Shown piece after piece: positions 45,042 to 56,495 of a stretch of 64,000 nucleotides of DNA. Source of the DNA: Mantis religiosa (taxonomy: Eukaryota > Arthropoda > Insecta > Mantodea > Mantidae); NCBI GenBank assembly GCA_030765055.1, contig JAUKNK010000323.1, positions 176,001 to 240,000 on the forward strand, given 5' to 3'. The position numbers were made by a program, and so were the translations under genes. The notes under the pieces are model-generated. The model was not told the DNA's origin, did not search any database, and saw nothing but the letters and a program-made list of their open reading frames with translations. Position 1 is the stretch's first letter, and the number at the start of each line of letters is the position of its first letter.

Positions 45042-45300
45042 TTAGAAGATTTGTGTGTCTGTTCGCTTCAATCTTTTCCGTGCTCGTTCTTGTGGAATAT
45101 GCTGAGGAATCTGTCTCAGAATTGCATTTTCAAGTTCACCAAAAGCAGTGAAGAGGCGTGTGTAGCAGGACTGAAGAGTGTCTTTTATAGTTGGAGTAAA
45201 TATATCTTTGTGTAATGTTGAATTGCGAATGTACCAAGGTGCAAACACTATTAGGAGCAAACCCTGATTTTGTAGTCTTCTAATATTAATTCTAATAATT
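45042..45300 (-). pseudogene. Jockey-clade LINE ORF2 C-terminal fragment
   Basis: On the minus strand: RRLQNQGLLLIVFAPWYI, then STLHKDIFTPTIKDTL and RKRLKRTDTQIF, matching the C-terminus of Jockey-type proteins (APWY.SN..IHRDL...TIK). The open frame continues into the inserted SINE on its 5' side, which is unrelated. The rest of the LINE is absent upstream of the SINE, so it was already truncated or has been deleted. Belongs to a lineage different from L-A and L-B. Confidence 0.75.
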
Positions 45301-45309
45301 AAAGTAGAA

Positions 45310-45638
45310 GTCCTGCGGGCTAAGGCAGCATGCCTTGGTCCCTCGACACGGAAAGCGGCCCAGGTTCGAGCCCACCCATGTGGTGGGGATTTTAGTTCCC
45401 GGGTGTAGGACCGGTGCCCACTCAGCATCGTGAGGAAAGTGAGGAGCTTACGTTCGGTAAGCGGCCCAGGTCACGGAAACCAACGTTCCGGCTGAGGGAT
45501 GCCGAGATGCTGACCACATCTCCTCCCCGTATTGGTTGGATGATCGTCCACCTCTGCCGTGCGTAAGTGGGCGTGAGGCCGGTAGTCGGGTTGGTAGGGG
45601 TTGGCCCTCTAAGGGCTGTCGCGCCATGGGTTATTATT
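45310..45638 (+). mobile_element. tRNA-headed SINE (family S3) with 15-bp TSD
   Basis: A 329-bp insert between two copies of ATAATTAAAGTAGAA (45295-45309 and 45639-45653). It is GC-rich, begins GTCCTGCGGGCTAAGGCAGC, has a B-box-like CAGGTTCGAGCCC about 55 bp in, and ends with a (TTA)n tail. The AAGCGGCCCAGGT motif occurs twice (about 45353 and 45460). The related LINE partner is unknown. Confidence 0.85.
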
Positions 45639-45749
45639 ATAATTAAAGTAGAATATTCCAAACATTTATCTAGGTATTAAAATACGTCTACTGTTTTAAA
45701 TATACAATGCTTGGCTATTTACATAACTCACAACAAAATTATTTCCACA

Positions 45750-45792
45750 CGCATGCACGCACGCGCGCGCGCACACACACATACACACACAA
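45750..45792 (+). repeat. GC/CA dinucleotide-rich tract
   Basis: Purine-pyrimidine alternation (GCACGCACGCGCGCGCGCACACA...) followed by an imperfect CA run. Confidence 0.9.
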
Positions 45793-45799
45793 CAACATA

Positions 45800-48700
45800 T
45801 TTTCGTATCTGATCCTACTCTATAACAAAGTCAACTTTCACAGAACATTCCGTCAGCATCCCCAAAACAGGTGATTCATTCCAACGATTTCCAATACGCA
45901 CAGAAAGAATAGGGTAAAAAAAGACAAACTCCCTAGCCATGCTTCATTTCTTACACTTTCTAGAGTAATTGATAACGTTCTGACTAGGGAACGGATTTTT
46001 AGGTACTAAAAAGTTAGATTTCCTTTTATGCATTATAATAAATAAAACATTTGCTAAAACACTGAAAATATTTACTAAATTACTTTCTTTCAATTTATGT
46101 AATAGAAAAACTTAATTACTAATGTGAATTACTGGAAATTTTTTGGAGTTACTGTGAACAACACATGCCTTCTCAAAATTGCACATTACTTAAAAAAGAA
46201 GCACCTGCTTCATAGAAGAACTTGAAGCACCAATAGATGTATGTTGCCGCATAAATGCTGCATTATGTGGGTGCGCTGTTCGGCTGTTAAACTTTCTAGG
46301 ATGCTGACAATATAGAAGTTTTCCATGTGTTTTTAAGTATCTGAAAATTCTTTAAGGAAGACTAGCACTAACTTTTATCTTCAGTATACACACGAAGCAC
46401 TCATCACGTATGCTAAGCATACCCCGCACTGCTGAACTGAATTGAATTGAAGGAACAGGAATAAATCGAAAAGGTACATAGGAAAGAAGAGCTGTTTGTT
46501 ATATTAAAAATCTATTTTCTCACCTCTAATTAAGGGAGGCCAGTGCACTGTATTTCCGGTGAAGGTCATTCGTCAAGAACTAACGAGCAGCCTGTACTAG
46601 TCGTGTTCAGATCAAGTACATTGTGCAGTACTCTGACATCGAAATCTCTTTCCTGCGAGTTTCGTGTATGTTATATTGCTGCGAGCTGTTAAAAACACGT
46701 AATATAGTTTAAGGTTACCAGATAAGTAGAAGGCTTCTCTATTCATAAACAAAGTCATATTGTTTGCCACACGCAAAATGCATAACATATGCATAAAATA
46801 TGTACTAATAACTACATTCTGCAAAATATTTAATTACATAAAATAAGTATTTACCTAAATATCCGTTCCCTACTTACGACTTCATTTCATTGGTAGGTGC
46901 TGTCACCTTCCAGGTGCTGGGACGCCTTGTGGTGTGTTTCGGATTAATACGCATAGCCGTGTTAGCTCTGTCAACTCATTAGCTACTTTAGAACCTGTAC
47001 ATATAGTCGAGGGAGGTCAGATGTTAAAACAGAAATAAAAGAAGCATAAAATCGCATGTTCTTAAAACAGCTAGTGTGGAGTAGAGTTCGTTGAAAATCC
47101 ACTTCCATCCAGTAAGAGCCGATTCATATGCAATTTTAGCCCATTAGAGATAGAATATCTTTTCTGCGAAGAGAAAATCACGCTATAAGAACTAATTTCG
47201 CTTTATTGTTGTGAACACCATACTATAATTTTGAAATGTAATATACAGCGCGTAGTTGTATATCAGAAACTAGAAGAATAAAGGAATTTTCTGTGCCTTT
47301 GTGAAGACCATAAAGTCTGAAACTTCCATAATGAATTTGAATATTTAAAGCATTCACTGATATCACTGTATGAGTAATTAACTCGTCAGTTTAACTCTTA
47401 ATAATTCCTTATAAATATCAGCTCACTGATTGTTACTCCAAATATCCATAAACCCAGGACAAGATTACAACCCAGATATCTGGGTGAAAAAGAGGAATAT
47501 AAAACATGTGAAAGGTATAATTAAGATGTATATAATTTGCCTCACACTTACGTACTAGTTACATATTGCATCAGTTTTAAAGTGACAAGGTGGTCTGATC
47601 TGTTTAAACTTTTAAATTGTGAATACTCTATTTGGAAGAAGATTTGGAAGGTTCTATACGTTAGAGAATTATAGTTTTTCTGTGTGTGTCTCTCTCTTTG
47701 GTAGGTGGTTAACAGTATGATTTACAGAGTATGAAAAACATATAATGATGATAATGATGATAAAAATGTAAACACAGTAATCATCAGCCTAAGGATATGG
47801 TAAGCGCTAACGCCAGAACGAACGGAAATTAGGTTTAGCTACTACTGAACTTTACGCCACTAGAGGTTCCAACCTACCCCCACTACTGGACAGTCTGGGC
47901 GAATATACATTGCACCTTGTCCTGCTGTCTTCAATGGTAATGGTCAATGGAATTGACGTTAAATATTGTCGCTTTGCATCTTCATGTCTAGCGACATAGA
48001 ACGTAGTTTTTCACGATATAACGAATGTCTTACTGTAAATCGTAAAAGATTCACCTTCAGTAACTTCAAGATGCGCATGGTGATTCACTGCACCAGGTGC
48101 ATGCACAGGAGCAACTACAATAAAATATTCATCTTATAGAGGACTGTAAAACTAAACATACAAGTCACAGGTACTCTTGAAAATGCATAGCATGCGTATA
48201 AAAATTTATAAATGCATTGCATATTAAAACGATATACGTGTTCATAGTACACCAAAATGTTATTCCAAGTATTGTCGGGATAAAATAACAACTAGATATA
48301 GTACGTCCGCGTAGTATCCATTGTTGGCCCTACATATTGCGTAAGGTAATAGAAAATATGTAAACATCAGACAGCGTACATTTCGTAGTCGATAGTACTG
48401 CCATTCTGTAGTTGTTTATTCACCCGACTGTAGGCTTGCAGCGGTCAGCTGATGTTTACAGTTTACCACAGCAAAGAAAGTCTTCCGGCTTGAGACGCAG
48501 GGGAGTTGGAGTAAGTTCCCACACCCTCAATGGATAGGTTTATGACACCCCATGTCAGTTCAGTTACAGGCCATTCAAAAACATTCTAACGGCTTCTTCT
48601 TTTGTGAATAAATCTTTTCGGTTTTAGTGTACTGAGTGAAAAGGGTGCATGTTTTTTAAATGGCTCTACTCCTTGTGTAGCATGCGCTATCTGGCACACA

Positions 48701-49605
48701 CATTCGCTGTCCCTATCCCACTGTGTAAGGGTGGCACTGGGTGGCACATTCCATTCAGGAACTTACTTTGCTTTGGTGGACAGTACCTGTAATTCATATC
48801 TGCGACTGTTAACGTTTTGTGGTAATGCTACAATTACTATAAAACATTGTCTTTTTGTGAAATTAAATACTAAATCAAAGTTATTCACTGTGTTTTGTAC
48901 ACTTCGCCTAGCACCTCAACACTTAATTTTTACCAGAGCTAGTTCTGTAGGGTCAATTTTATAACATTTTAAAATTATATTTACTATCCTGAAACTTAGC
49001 AGCTTCATATATTCAAATTATCCTATGGCCCCATATGGAAACTACAATAACAGCAGTATTCATGAAATATAATTCTTCAAATTTAGGAAAACCATAGTTT
49101 TGCTAATATGTTTTCCCACTTTTTAATGACACAGTATTTTTGACATTCCAAATTAACTCTTTACGTTCTGTACACCCGACAAGAATCAGGGGAATATAGT
49201 ATTATATTTAAAAATCTGACGCCGAAATTTCATCAGAAATCTGTACATGTTCTGAAACGCCCTGAATGAAAACAAAAATAGAAAAGGGTTCTTGTGTAGT
49301 GGAGAGGAGAGTTTTCTTAAATTGGCTTAAATAATATTTTATTTTATTATTATATGTCAAGAAACCCTATTAATACATACTAGGAACACTATGGTAGAGT
49401 AACAAAGAAAAAAATATTTATTTGAAATACATGGGTCATTAAAAGGTAGCTGCAACACTGCCTGCATTTGGCCCTATCAGCATTAAATCATGTAAGCTGA
49501 TAACAATGAAAAATAAGAGCATCTAATATTTGTTAGCTGTGAGTTTATTTAATAAGACATTTTTAGTAAGTTTAATTGTAGGTTGTTATCTTTAGCGCTC
49601 TAAAT
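45800..49605. other. about 3.8 kb without a recognised gene
   Basis: AT-rich, only short motif-free ORFs. No repeat shared with the rest of the window was noticed. Confidence 0.5.
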
Positions 49606-50638
49606 ATGTTTAGTAAATACGAACAAAGATGCTTCATTAACATTCAGATTGCAAGAGGTATCAATGATCGATATTACCACATAGAATTATTGGAACTTTG
49701 TGATAGACCTTACCATATCGTACCGTGGCTAGGTTGTCGAATGAATTTCGTAGAGGAAGGGATGACGTTCATTAAAAATGTAGAGCTGGCGGACCGCAAA
49801 CAGCAAGTGATGATGAGCATGTGAATGCTGTTAGAGCGCTGCTGGAAGAACATCGTCGTTGGGTTTGTATTGAACTAGCAAGGGAATTTGGAGTGGCTCC
49901 TGGTACAATTCTTGACATTCTTAAGAAGAAGTTAAAGATGAGTGAAATCTGCGCTCGATGGCTTCCACACAAACCTACAGAAGAAATAATATGGCAGAGG
50001 ATGAAAACAGTGAGATTATACTTACACAGGTATGAACATGAAAGCGAGCGTTTTCTTTGAGGTATCATGAAACCGGGTTGGATGCTGGCAACCAAAATGA
50101 AAGAGAATCAAATGAGTGGCAGCACATTGATTCACTATGGCCAAAATAGTATCGACAAGAACAGGATCCACTTAAAGTAATGTTAGTTGCTGCTTATGAT
50201 TTTCACGGTGTTCCTATCATTCATTCAGTTCATCAAGGAAATCGTGTGAATGGTGCATATTACAGCCACTTTATGAAATACCAATTTAGGACCAGCTGTG
50301 CGCCGTAAACGTCCAAATCTCCTGAATTCTCATCCCATTGTGTTACATGACGGTACTCACTCTCACACGTCTGCCCCTGTTGTTAATTTACTTTGCAAAT
50401 GGAACTAGGAAATTCTGGCGCATCCTCCATACTCCAAATATGAGCACATGTGATTTCGATCTTTTCGCGAAAAGAAATGAACACTTGGAGGAGTTCGCTT
50501 TAGAACCAGACAAACAATTATAGCAGCAATAGAGCAGTCTGTTCGAATATTAGGACAACAAGACGCCGTGGATGGCATCCGTCGGCACTCTGATGTGTGG
50601 AGCCAAGTTCTTCATGTTGGAGGATATTACCTCTAATC
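49606..50638 (+). pseudogene. mariner-like transposase, nearly full length, decayed
   Basis: Collinear pieces in changing frames: KYEQRCFINIQIARG (N-terminus), then NAVRALLEEHRRWVCIELAR and DILKKKLKMSEICARWLPH (DNA-binding half), HRYEHESERFL, then AAYDFHGVP-like and RRKRPNLL, VLHDGTHSHTSAPVVNLL (second catalytic Asp), TCDFDLF near the third, and finally the tail VRILGQQDAVDGIRRHSDVW and LHVGGYY-like end. This is the layout of a widespread arthropod mariner-type transposase of about 345 residues. Several frameshifts and stops. The first catalytic region (IVAxDET) reads IMKPGWM and looks lost. TIRs not identified. Confidence 0.7.
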
Positions 50639-50937
50639 ACTGCAATAAAGTGACTGATACAAAAATGTTTTGTTTGTTAATTCAAATGTTGTCATTAATT
50701 ATTGAATGACGAAAGTATTTATTTTTAAAAAAAGTGCTATATCCTATAACAGATACACATATTTTGAATTTTTCTTAGGGTGCCTAATATCGGATAGTAA
50801 CAATAATCATTTAAAAACATTATATTATTCAGTACAATCTACTTTATATAAAATATGATTATAATATATTACCCACTTGCCTTTTATTTGTTCTCTGAAT
50901 AAATAAAAATATGTAAGACTAGAAGGTTTCACGGCGA

Positions 50938-51630
50938 GCATTACAAATCATGGATTTGCCGGTGATCAGCCGGGTCAAATTAATAAATGTCGAGCTTTCG
51001 GCCATTGCAAACTCCATAGTCCTCTACAAGATCTGATGAAATGACTTCCAGCAGAAGAATCGAGTCGTCCAGATTTACCTGGACGGAATGGTTTCGCCCA
51101 GCACCTAGCCGCTTTCTGCGGCTTTATCTGGGTAGTGTAGAAGTTGTCTGTGTTTTGTCTCAAGCGTTTATGTCGGGGTATAGGTTTCCCTGATCTGTTG
51201 GGTTAAGCCGCTCAGGCTGCCGCCTGGGGTATATATTCCCAAAGCTGTCTTCACCCGAACTCCCCGCTTGAAGAAGGTCGGAGTGAAGTCAGCACGATCA
51301 GAGGGGATAGGAGACTGTGTGGGGGAATTATCTAGACCCATTTCTGGTTCTGGTGTGTGGTGGGATGGAGAGAACCCCTTCTGGCTAATAGCCCATGGCG
51401 TCCTTGGGGAGTTTGTACCTCCTCCTCCTGCGAGGAGCTCTGTGGTCATACCGACCCAGAGTGTTGACCAGCTGGTTGGAGTGGGCAGACAGATGAAATC
51501 ACTTAATTCTTCTCACTATATGCGATCAAATGGTGGTTGGGGCTTGTGCTGCCCTGGCCAATGAGCGGGTGATGATCTGTGATTGGGCTGGTTGGTTTGG
51601 GCTATGTTTCTGTCCGCTATTGTGTTTTCT
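50938..51630 (-). mobile_element. Internally deleted, inverted relative of the adjacent LINE (family L-B)
   Basis: Two parts: 50938-51046 is an inverted copy (about 78 %) of 56515-56623, the 3' end of the L-B LINE; 51506-51630 is an inverted copy (about 94 %) of 51650-51775, its 5' UTR. Between them sits only a later insertion (51048-51491) and its TSD. Ignoring that, the unit is about 235 bp of 5' end joined to 3' end. An alternative is a fold-back created during one insertion. Confidence 0.55.
51048..51491 (-). mobile_element. 5'-truncated LINE (family L-A), copy 2
   Basis: A 444-bp insert between GATGAAATGACTT (51035-51047) and GATGAAATCACTT (51492-51504), a 13-bp TSD with one mismatch. 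Its sequence parallels 43163-43555: mostly 3' UTR plus the last codons of ORF2 (RYDHRAPRRRRRYKLP). Same two terminal hairpins as copy 1. Confidence 0.85.
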
Positions 51631-51775
51631 CGGAATTCTCGGAAAACCAAGAAAACACAATAGTGGATAGAAAACATAGCCCAAACCAACCGGTCCAATC
51701 ACAGATCGTCACCCGCTCATTGGCCAGGGCAGCACAAGCCCCAACCACCATTTGATCCTATATAGTGAGAAGAAT
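51506..51775. repeat. 270-bp palindrome at the LINE 5' end
   Basis: Arms 51506-51630 and 51650-51775 are reverse complements differing at about eight positions, separated by a 19-base spacer rich in CGGAATTCTCGG. The right arm leads directly into ORF1. Confidence 0.95.
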
Positions 51776-53401
51776 GGCGCTGTAAAACGTTTGGCTATAG
51801 CCGAACAGGCCACCAACCAGGGCCCTTCCCGGGATACAAATTCTCGTTCAGGCCAAATTTCAACAAACGACTCCTCCGATTCAGAAGGAGAATATTTCCA
51901 TGGAGCTGCGGCTCCGGAGAATTCGTCCTCCAGGATGGAGGAAGAGGACTTCCAAACCAGCTCCTCGGACGTCTCTACAGACGTCGATGAGGCGGAATTC
52001 CAGCAGGTAACCTCGAGGAGGAAGAAGGGACAGTCAAACGTCCTGAAGAATGATGCTACCAGCCAGCGAACCTCACCTAAGCGGCATATTCCTCCCATTA
52101 TCGTGGATGGTTTCCGGGGGTCGGTAGGCTTCCTAAAGGAAGTAATGCCGTCCCTCTCGAATAAATGCGAGGTGACGAGGAGGAAGAGCCGCTTTGTTTT
52201 CAAGGCGACAAACATAGAGGACTACCAGCTGCTCCTCAGGGCACTTGAGGGGAAGAAGATCCCCTACTTTACCTTCGGCCTGGACAAGGCACGAGACTTA
52301 AAAAGGGTGATCAGAGGATTACCAGTGCATACAACGGTAAGCGAGATCAGCGATGACCTCACCCGACAGGGTATAACACTGCGCTTGGTCAGACAGCTGA
52401 CCAAGCCAGGACCGCAAGGTCAGCCTGGCCCCATCCCCATCCCTCTCTATCTAGTGATAGTAGAGCGGTCCAGCGACCCGGAGGCAAAGATAGATAGTAT
52501 CAAAACTATTTGTTACCTCGGGGTATAGGTCGAGGCCGTCAGGAGTTCTGGCGGCCCTCCTCAGTGCCAATTGTCTGGGGTTTAACCACTCCAGTAGGTT
52601 TTGCCGCAGAATGCAGCGTTGCCTGCGGTGTGGAGGACCTCATGACAAGGAGGCGTGTCCGAGGTAGCTTACCGATGCGCCCACTTCCGCAAACTGCAAA
52701 GGTGCGCATATTGCCTGCTATGGCGGCTGCCCAACAAGGAAGGCGGTTATAGCTGCCAGAAGACCGGCACAGGAAAGGAAACTTCAAACAGCGCCAGCCA
52801 GGGAAGAGACCAGGGCTCTCCCTTCCTCAGTCTCCAAGGCTACGACATCCAGCAGGCAGCCACCAAATGAAGACCGTCAGCAGGTTGAACGGCGCCCATC
52901 TTTTGCTGAAGTTGTGCAAAGATCCTCTGACACCCCAAAACAGTATCGTGGGAAAACACCAGCACCCACACAAAACACAAACAGACACGGGCCCCAGCCC
53001 TTAGAAGAACTGCTTCCAAACCAGACCTCAATGAGAGGAGACTATCTCGCCAACCCGAGAACCCGACTGTGGAGGTTGCGCATAGCGAACCTATGTCCCC
53101 TAGACAGTTGAGGGACGAAAGGGCCCGAGGTAGGCCTGCTCCCCTTAGGTCATCCTCCCCAGCCAACACCAACATTGTGCCCTCTACCATGAGCTCCACC
53201 CAACTAACGGCTTCCCTGGATCTCACGGAGGTGTTTAAGTGGTTGCAGAATTTGCTGCAATCACATGGACAAAAGATCTGTGAGATCTTAGTGAAGTTCT
53301 TCTGTGCGTCATACCCGGCAAGCAAGATGCTGGCTGCAATGGAGGGACTTGCCATACTGTCAACTGGTATCCAGCAATCACAGAATGGCGAATCGAACTA
53401 G
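51752..53401 (+). pseudogene. LINE ORF1 (gag-like, RRM-like and CCHC knuckles)
   Basis: The first piece (frame open upstream without an ATG; start uncertain) ends at TAG 52526-52528. It has an acidic Ser-rich N-terminus (residues 30-80), then YFTFGLDKARDLKRVIRGLP and LYLVIVERSSDPEAKID, matching the PRE/RRM-like core of Jockey ORF1. After a frameshift near 52567 three zinc knuckles follow: CLGFNHSSRFC (end of the first), CLRCGGPHDKEAC and NCKGAHIACYGGC, interrupted by a TAG. The C-terminal piece (53069-53401) is Ser/Pro-rich, then a helical stretch FKWLQNLLQSHGQKICEILV. The protein binds element RNA in the cytoplasm in this family. At least two frame breaks and two stops. Confidence 0.8.
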
Positions 53402-56094
53402 GTCTCGTACCTCTTTTCGCTTCGCATTCTGGAATGCGTGTGGCCTGGTTGATCATGGGGGCGAGCTATTGCAGTTCGCTCGAGCAAATGCCCTAGACGT
53501 CATCCTAGTCAGCGAAACGCATCTCCGTCCAGACACCCGTTTCCGCATCCCGAACTACATTTACCATCGCACGGATCGCCAAGGCCGCCCTGGCTGTGGT
53601 ACAGCGGTACTTGTCCGGCAAAATGTAGTCCACAAACACATCCAGCTCCCTCCTCTTCAAACCCTAGAGGCCACGGCAATCTGTCTTGACCTTGGCGGAA
53701 CTGAGGTCCTAGTGGTCTCTGTGTATCACCCCGGCCAACCGGCAGTTCGTTCCAAACGACTATCTATCTATCCTAAACTTACACCCAAGTGCTATCATGG
53801 CCGGGGACTTCAATGCAAAACATCAGCGTTGGCATTGTGGTCGTCGGGCAGATGCAAGAGGCAATCAAATCATTCGCCTAATAGATGGAGACCCACAGCT
53901 TCAAGTGTAGGGTCCCTGGCAACCAACGCACTACCCGCGAGGTGGCGGACTGCCATCAGTCATTGACTTCGCAATCACAAAGCTTTTTCCATTTCATCTC
54001 ACTCTTACGTCACTAAACGCACTTCATTCTGACCATAATCCGGTGCTGACAGAAATCAGCACTAGGGTTGCCAGTCATGATACCTGGCTTCAAACGCGAG
54101 AAGTCGATTGGGAAGGCGTAAGGAACTGCCTCCGCACTTCCATTCCACCGAACCCAAAAGTTACAAACATCCCGGACATTGAGAGGGCAATCTCATCCTT
54201 CACCTCTATCCTGACGCGAACTGCCAAAAATCTAACAGTTCACGGACCTGCACCTCTTCATCCAGACGTTCTTCCTTTAGACATCACCCTTCTTATCCGC
54301 CGCTCCTGGGCGGCACGGAGACTGTACCAGCGACACCGCACGCCACATAATCGCGTGCTCTTGCGACGTTTACGTCGACTGGTCAGGGCCCGACTGCGTG
54401 AGCACAAGGTGCAAGCGTGGGAGGACACAATGGCCAGACTGCACGTTGAAAATGGTGACGTGTGGCGTATCGCCAAAACCCTCAGTAATCACAAAGGTCA
54501 ATACACCTCACCCATCCACGGCACCCAAGGCCTGGCCTATGAACCCCAAGCCAAAGCAAATGCGTTCGCTGACTATCTTGAACGTACTCTATGTCCGAGA
54601 GAGGACCCCCAGGACGACATCTTTTCCGAACGCGTTCGTAGGGAGGAACGCCGATTTTTTCGACGTCCTCCCGAGGACGCGGAACGACTTCCCGTCATTC
54701 GCCCCAGTGAAGACCAGGGCGTACTCCAACGCCTCAAACCATACAAGGCGGCGGGGCCGGACGGGCTGACACCCCTCATGCTTCGTCACCTTCCCTTCAA
54801 TGCTGTTCTTTTCCTAACCAGGATCTTCAATATGTGCATCACCTTGGGGCACTTTCCTCGCGAGTGGAGAGAGGCCCGGGTGATATGTATATTGAAGCCT
54901 GGGAAGGATCCTGTACATCCTTCCAGCTACCGATCCATCAGCCTCCTTTCTACCCTCTCGAAGGTATTCGAGAGGTTAATCCTAACCCGAATGACTCCCA
55001 TCTTGGGACATGTTCAAGCTATTCCTGTCCACCAGTTCGGATTTCGTCCTGGGCACTCGACTACCCAACAGCTGCTACGTGTGTTGGAGACAACGGCCCT
55101 GGGTTTCCAGGAACGCGCCTTTACGGCAGTGGTATCTTTGGATGTCGAAAAGGCCTTCTCCACGACATGGCATTCCGGTCTGATCTTCAAACTTATCCAA
55201 CTGGGGCTACCTACACGGCTAATCAACATCCTACACAGCTTTCTCAGGCACAGATCATTTAAAGTCACAGTAGCGGGGAAAACATCTACACTGTGACCCA
55301 TGAGAGGCGGAGTCCCCGAAGGCTCTGTACTATCCCCCACACTATTTAGTGTTTTCATGGCAGATTTTCCAACTCAACCACAGGTCGAAATGGCACAATA
55401 CGCTGACGACGTGTTGTTGTTCTGCAAAAACAGACATATACTCAGAGCCTTCAACCCAATACAGAGACACCTCCGTCTCACACAAGAATGGTGCAGGCGT
55501 TGGCGGATGTCCGTAAATCCGGACAAAAGCCACGCCATTCTTTTTACGAAGCGCCACACCCCCGCTGAGCGCCCCAAATTCCACTTCAGGGGCCGAAGGG
55601 TAGAGTGAACTAATTCCATCAAGTACCTGGGCGTTCAACTTGATAGAGGCCTATCTTTCCGCGGACACATCAGGGAACTCTCGGCACGGGTGCAGGGGGC
55701 TATTGCCTCTCTGTACCCAATGCTGGGTTCGTGCTCGATGCCAGTCCGCTTAAAGCTACACCTCTTTCGAGCACTGATAATCCCACTTATGTTGTACGCC
55801 TGTGAAATCTGGGGCATGGCTGCCGATAGCTGGATAGCATACCTTCAGCGTGCACAGAATAGAGGACTCCGATCCATCTATTCTGTGGGCCGTTCTTTTC
55901 CCGTGAGGTTGCTTCACGAAGCTTCCCTTCTCCCATTCGTGGAGGACGAAATTAGACGCCGGGCAACAAAATTTTACGATATAATTCCTGCTCATAGAAG
56001 CGCCCTGGTTTGGTCTCTAGGAGACTACGACGCTACGAGACGCCGCTTCAGGCGTTACCGGGTACCCCGTAGGGCTTGCGGGCATCCGAGGTAA
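53385..56094 (+). pseudogene. LINE ORF2: APE endonuclease and reverse transcriptase
   Basis: ATG at 53385 lies 17 bases before the ORF1 stop. The endonuclease begins RFAFWNACGL, with VILVSETHLRPD (catalytic Glu) and GTAVLVRQN; a frameshift near 53755 then shifts to the frame of MAGDFNAKHQRW and SDHNPVL (catalytic Asp/His), used for the rest. Stops: TAG 53908, TGA 55294, TGA 55606. Reverse transcriptase: YRSISLLSTLSKVFERLI, VSLDVEKAFSTTWH (first catalytic Asp kept; the usual second Asp of FD is Ser), GGVPEGSVLSP, QYADDVLLF (YADD at about 55396). The C-terminus has LFRALIIPLMLYACEIWG and an Arg-rich end. It nicks DNA and copies element RNA there. About 900 residues, the usual size, but not translatable as a whole. 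Confidence 0.88.
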
Positions 56095-56346
56095 CAAAGG
56101 AATTAATCCTTACAGCAGCATAAGCTAAATTACAAAACTCCAAAGGAGCTGTTTGGCTACAAAATTTACCCCACTTTAGAATAATAAAACACCAAGGTGT
56201 AAACAAAAAAGCGGTTTGGCATCCTGTACAAAATTAAAGAGGAGCAAAAAGCTACCTCAGCAAAATTTTCCTCAACAAAAAATATCACATCATCCTACAA
56301 ATATCACAATTAACAACCTGCGGTCAGACCCAAAACCTGGGTGGGT

Positions 56347-56495
56347 ACGCAGCAAAAACCTTCTGGCTGTTAACAGCCTGTCAGTACACGACTAAAAAAA
56401 AATCACCCTACAACATTCCGAAATCTACCTTACTTGCGGTAAAATCCTTAACGATTGGGCACGCAGCAAAAACCTTCTGGCTATATAGAGCCAGC
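56347..56495 (+). repeat. Two direct repeats with hairpins in the LINE 3' UTR
   Basis: ACGCAGCAAAAACCTTCTGG occurs at 56347 and 56461 (period 114). Each is followed by a self-complementary sequence: GGCTGTTAACAGCC after the first and TGGCTATATAGAGCCA after the second. Confidence 0.85.

Noticed and set aside
50961..51046. Hammerhead-ribozyme-like motif (CTGATCA...CGAAA) in the LINE 3' end and its inverted copy, suggesting a Penelope-like element
   Set aside because: The core G of CUGANGA is replaced by C, helices do not pair well, and the adjacent LINE encodes an APE-type Jockey-like protein, not a Penelope enzyme.
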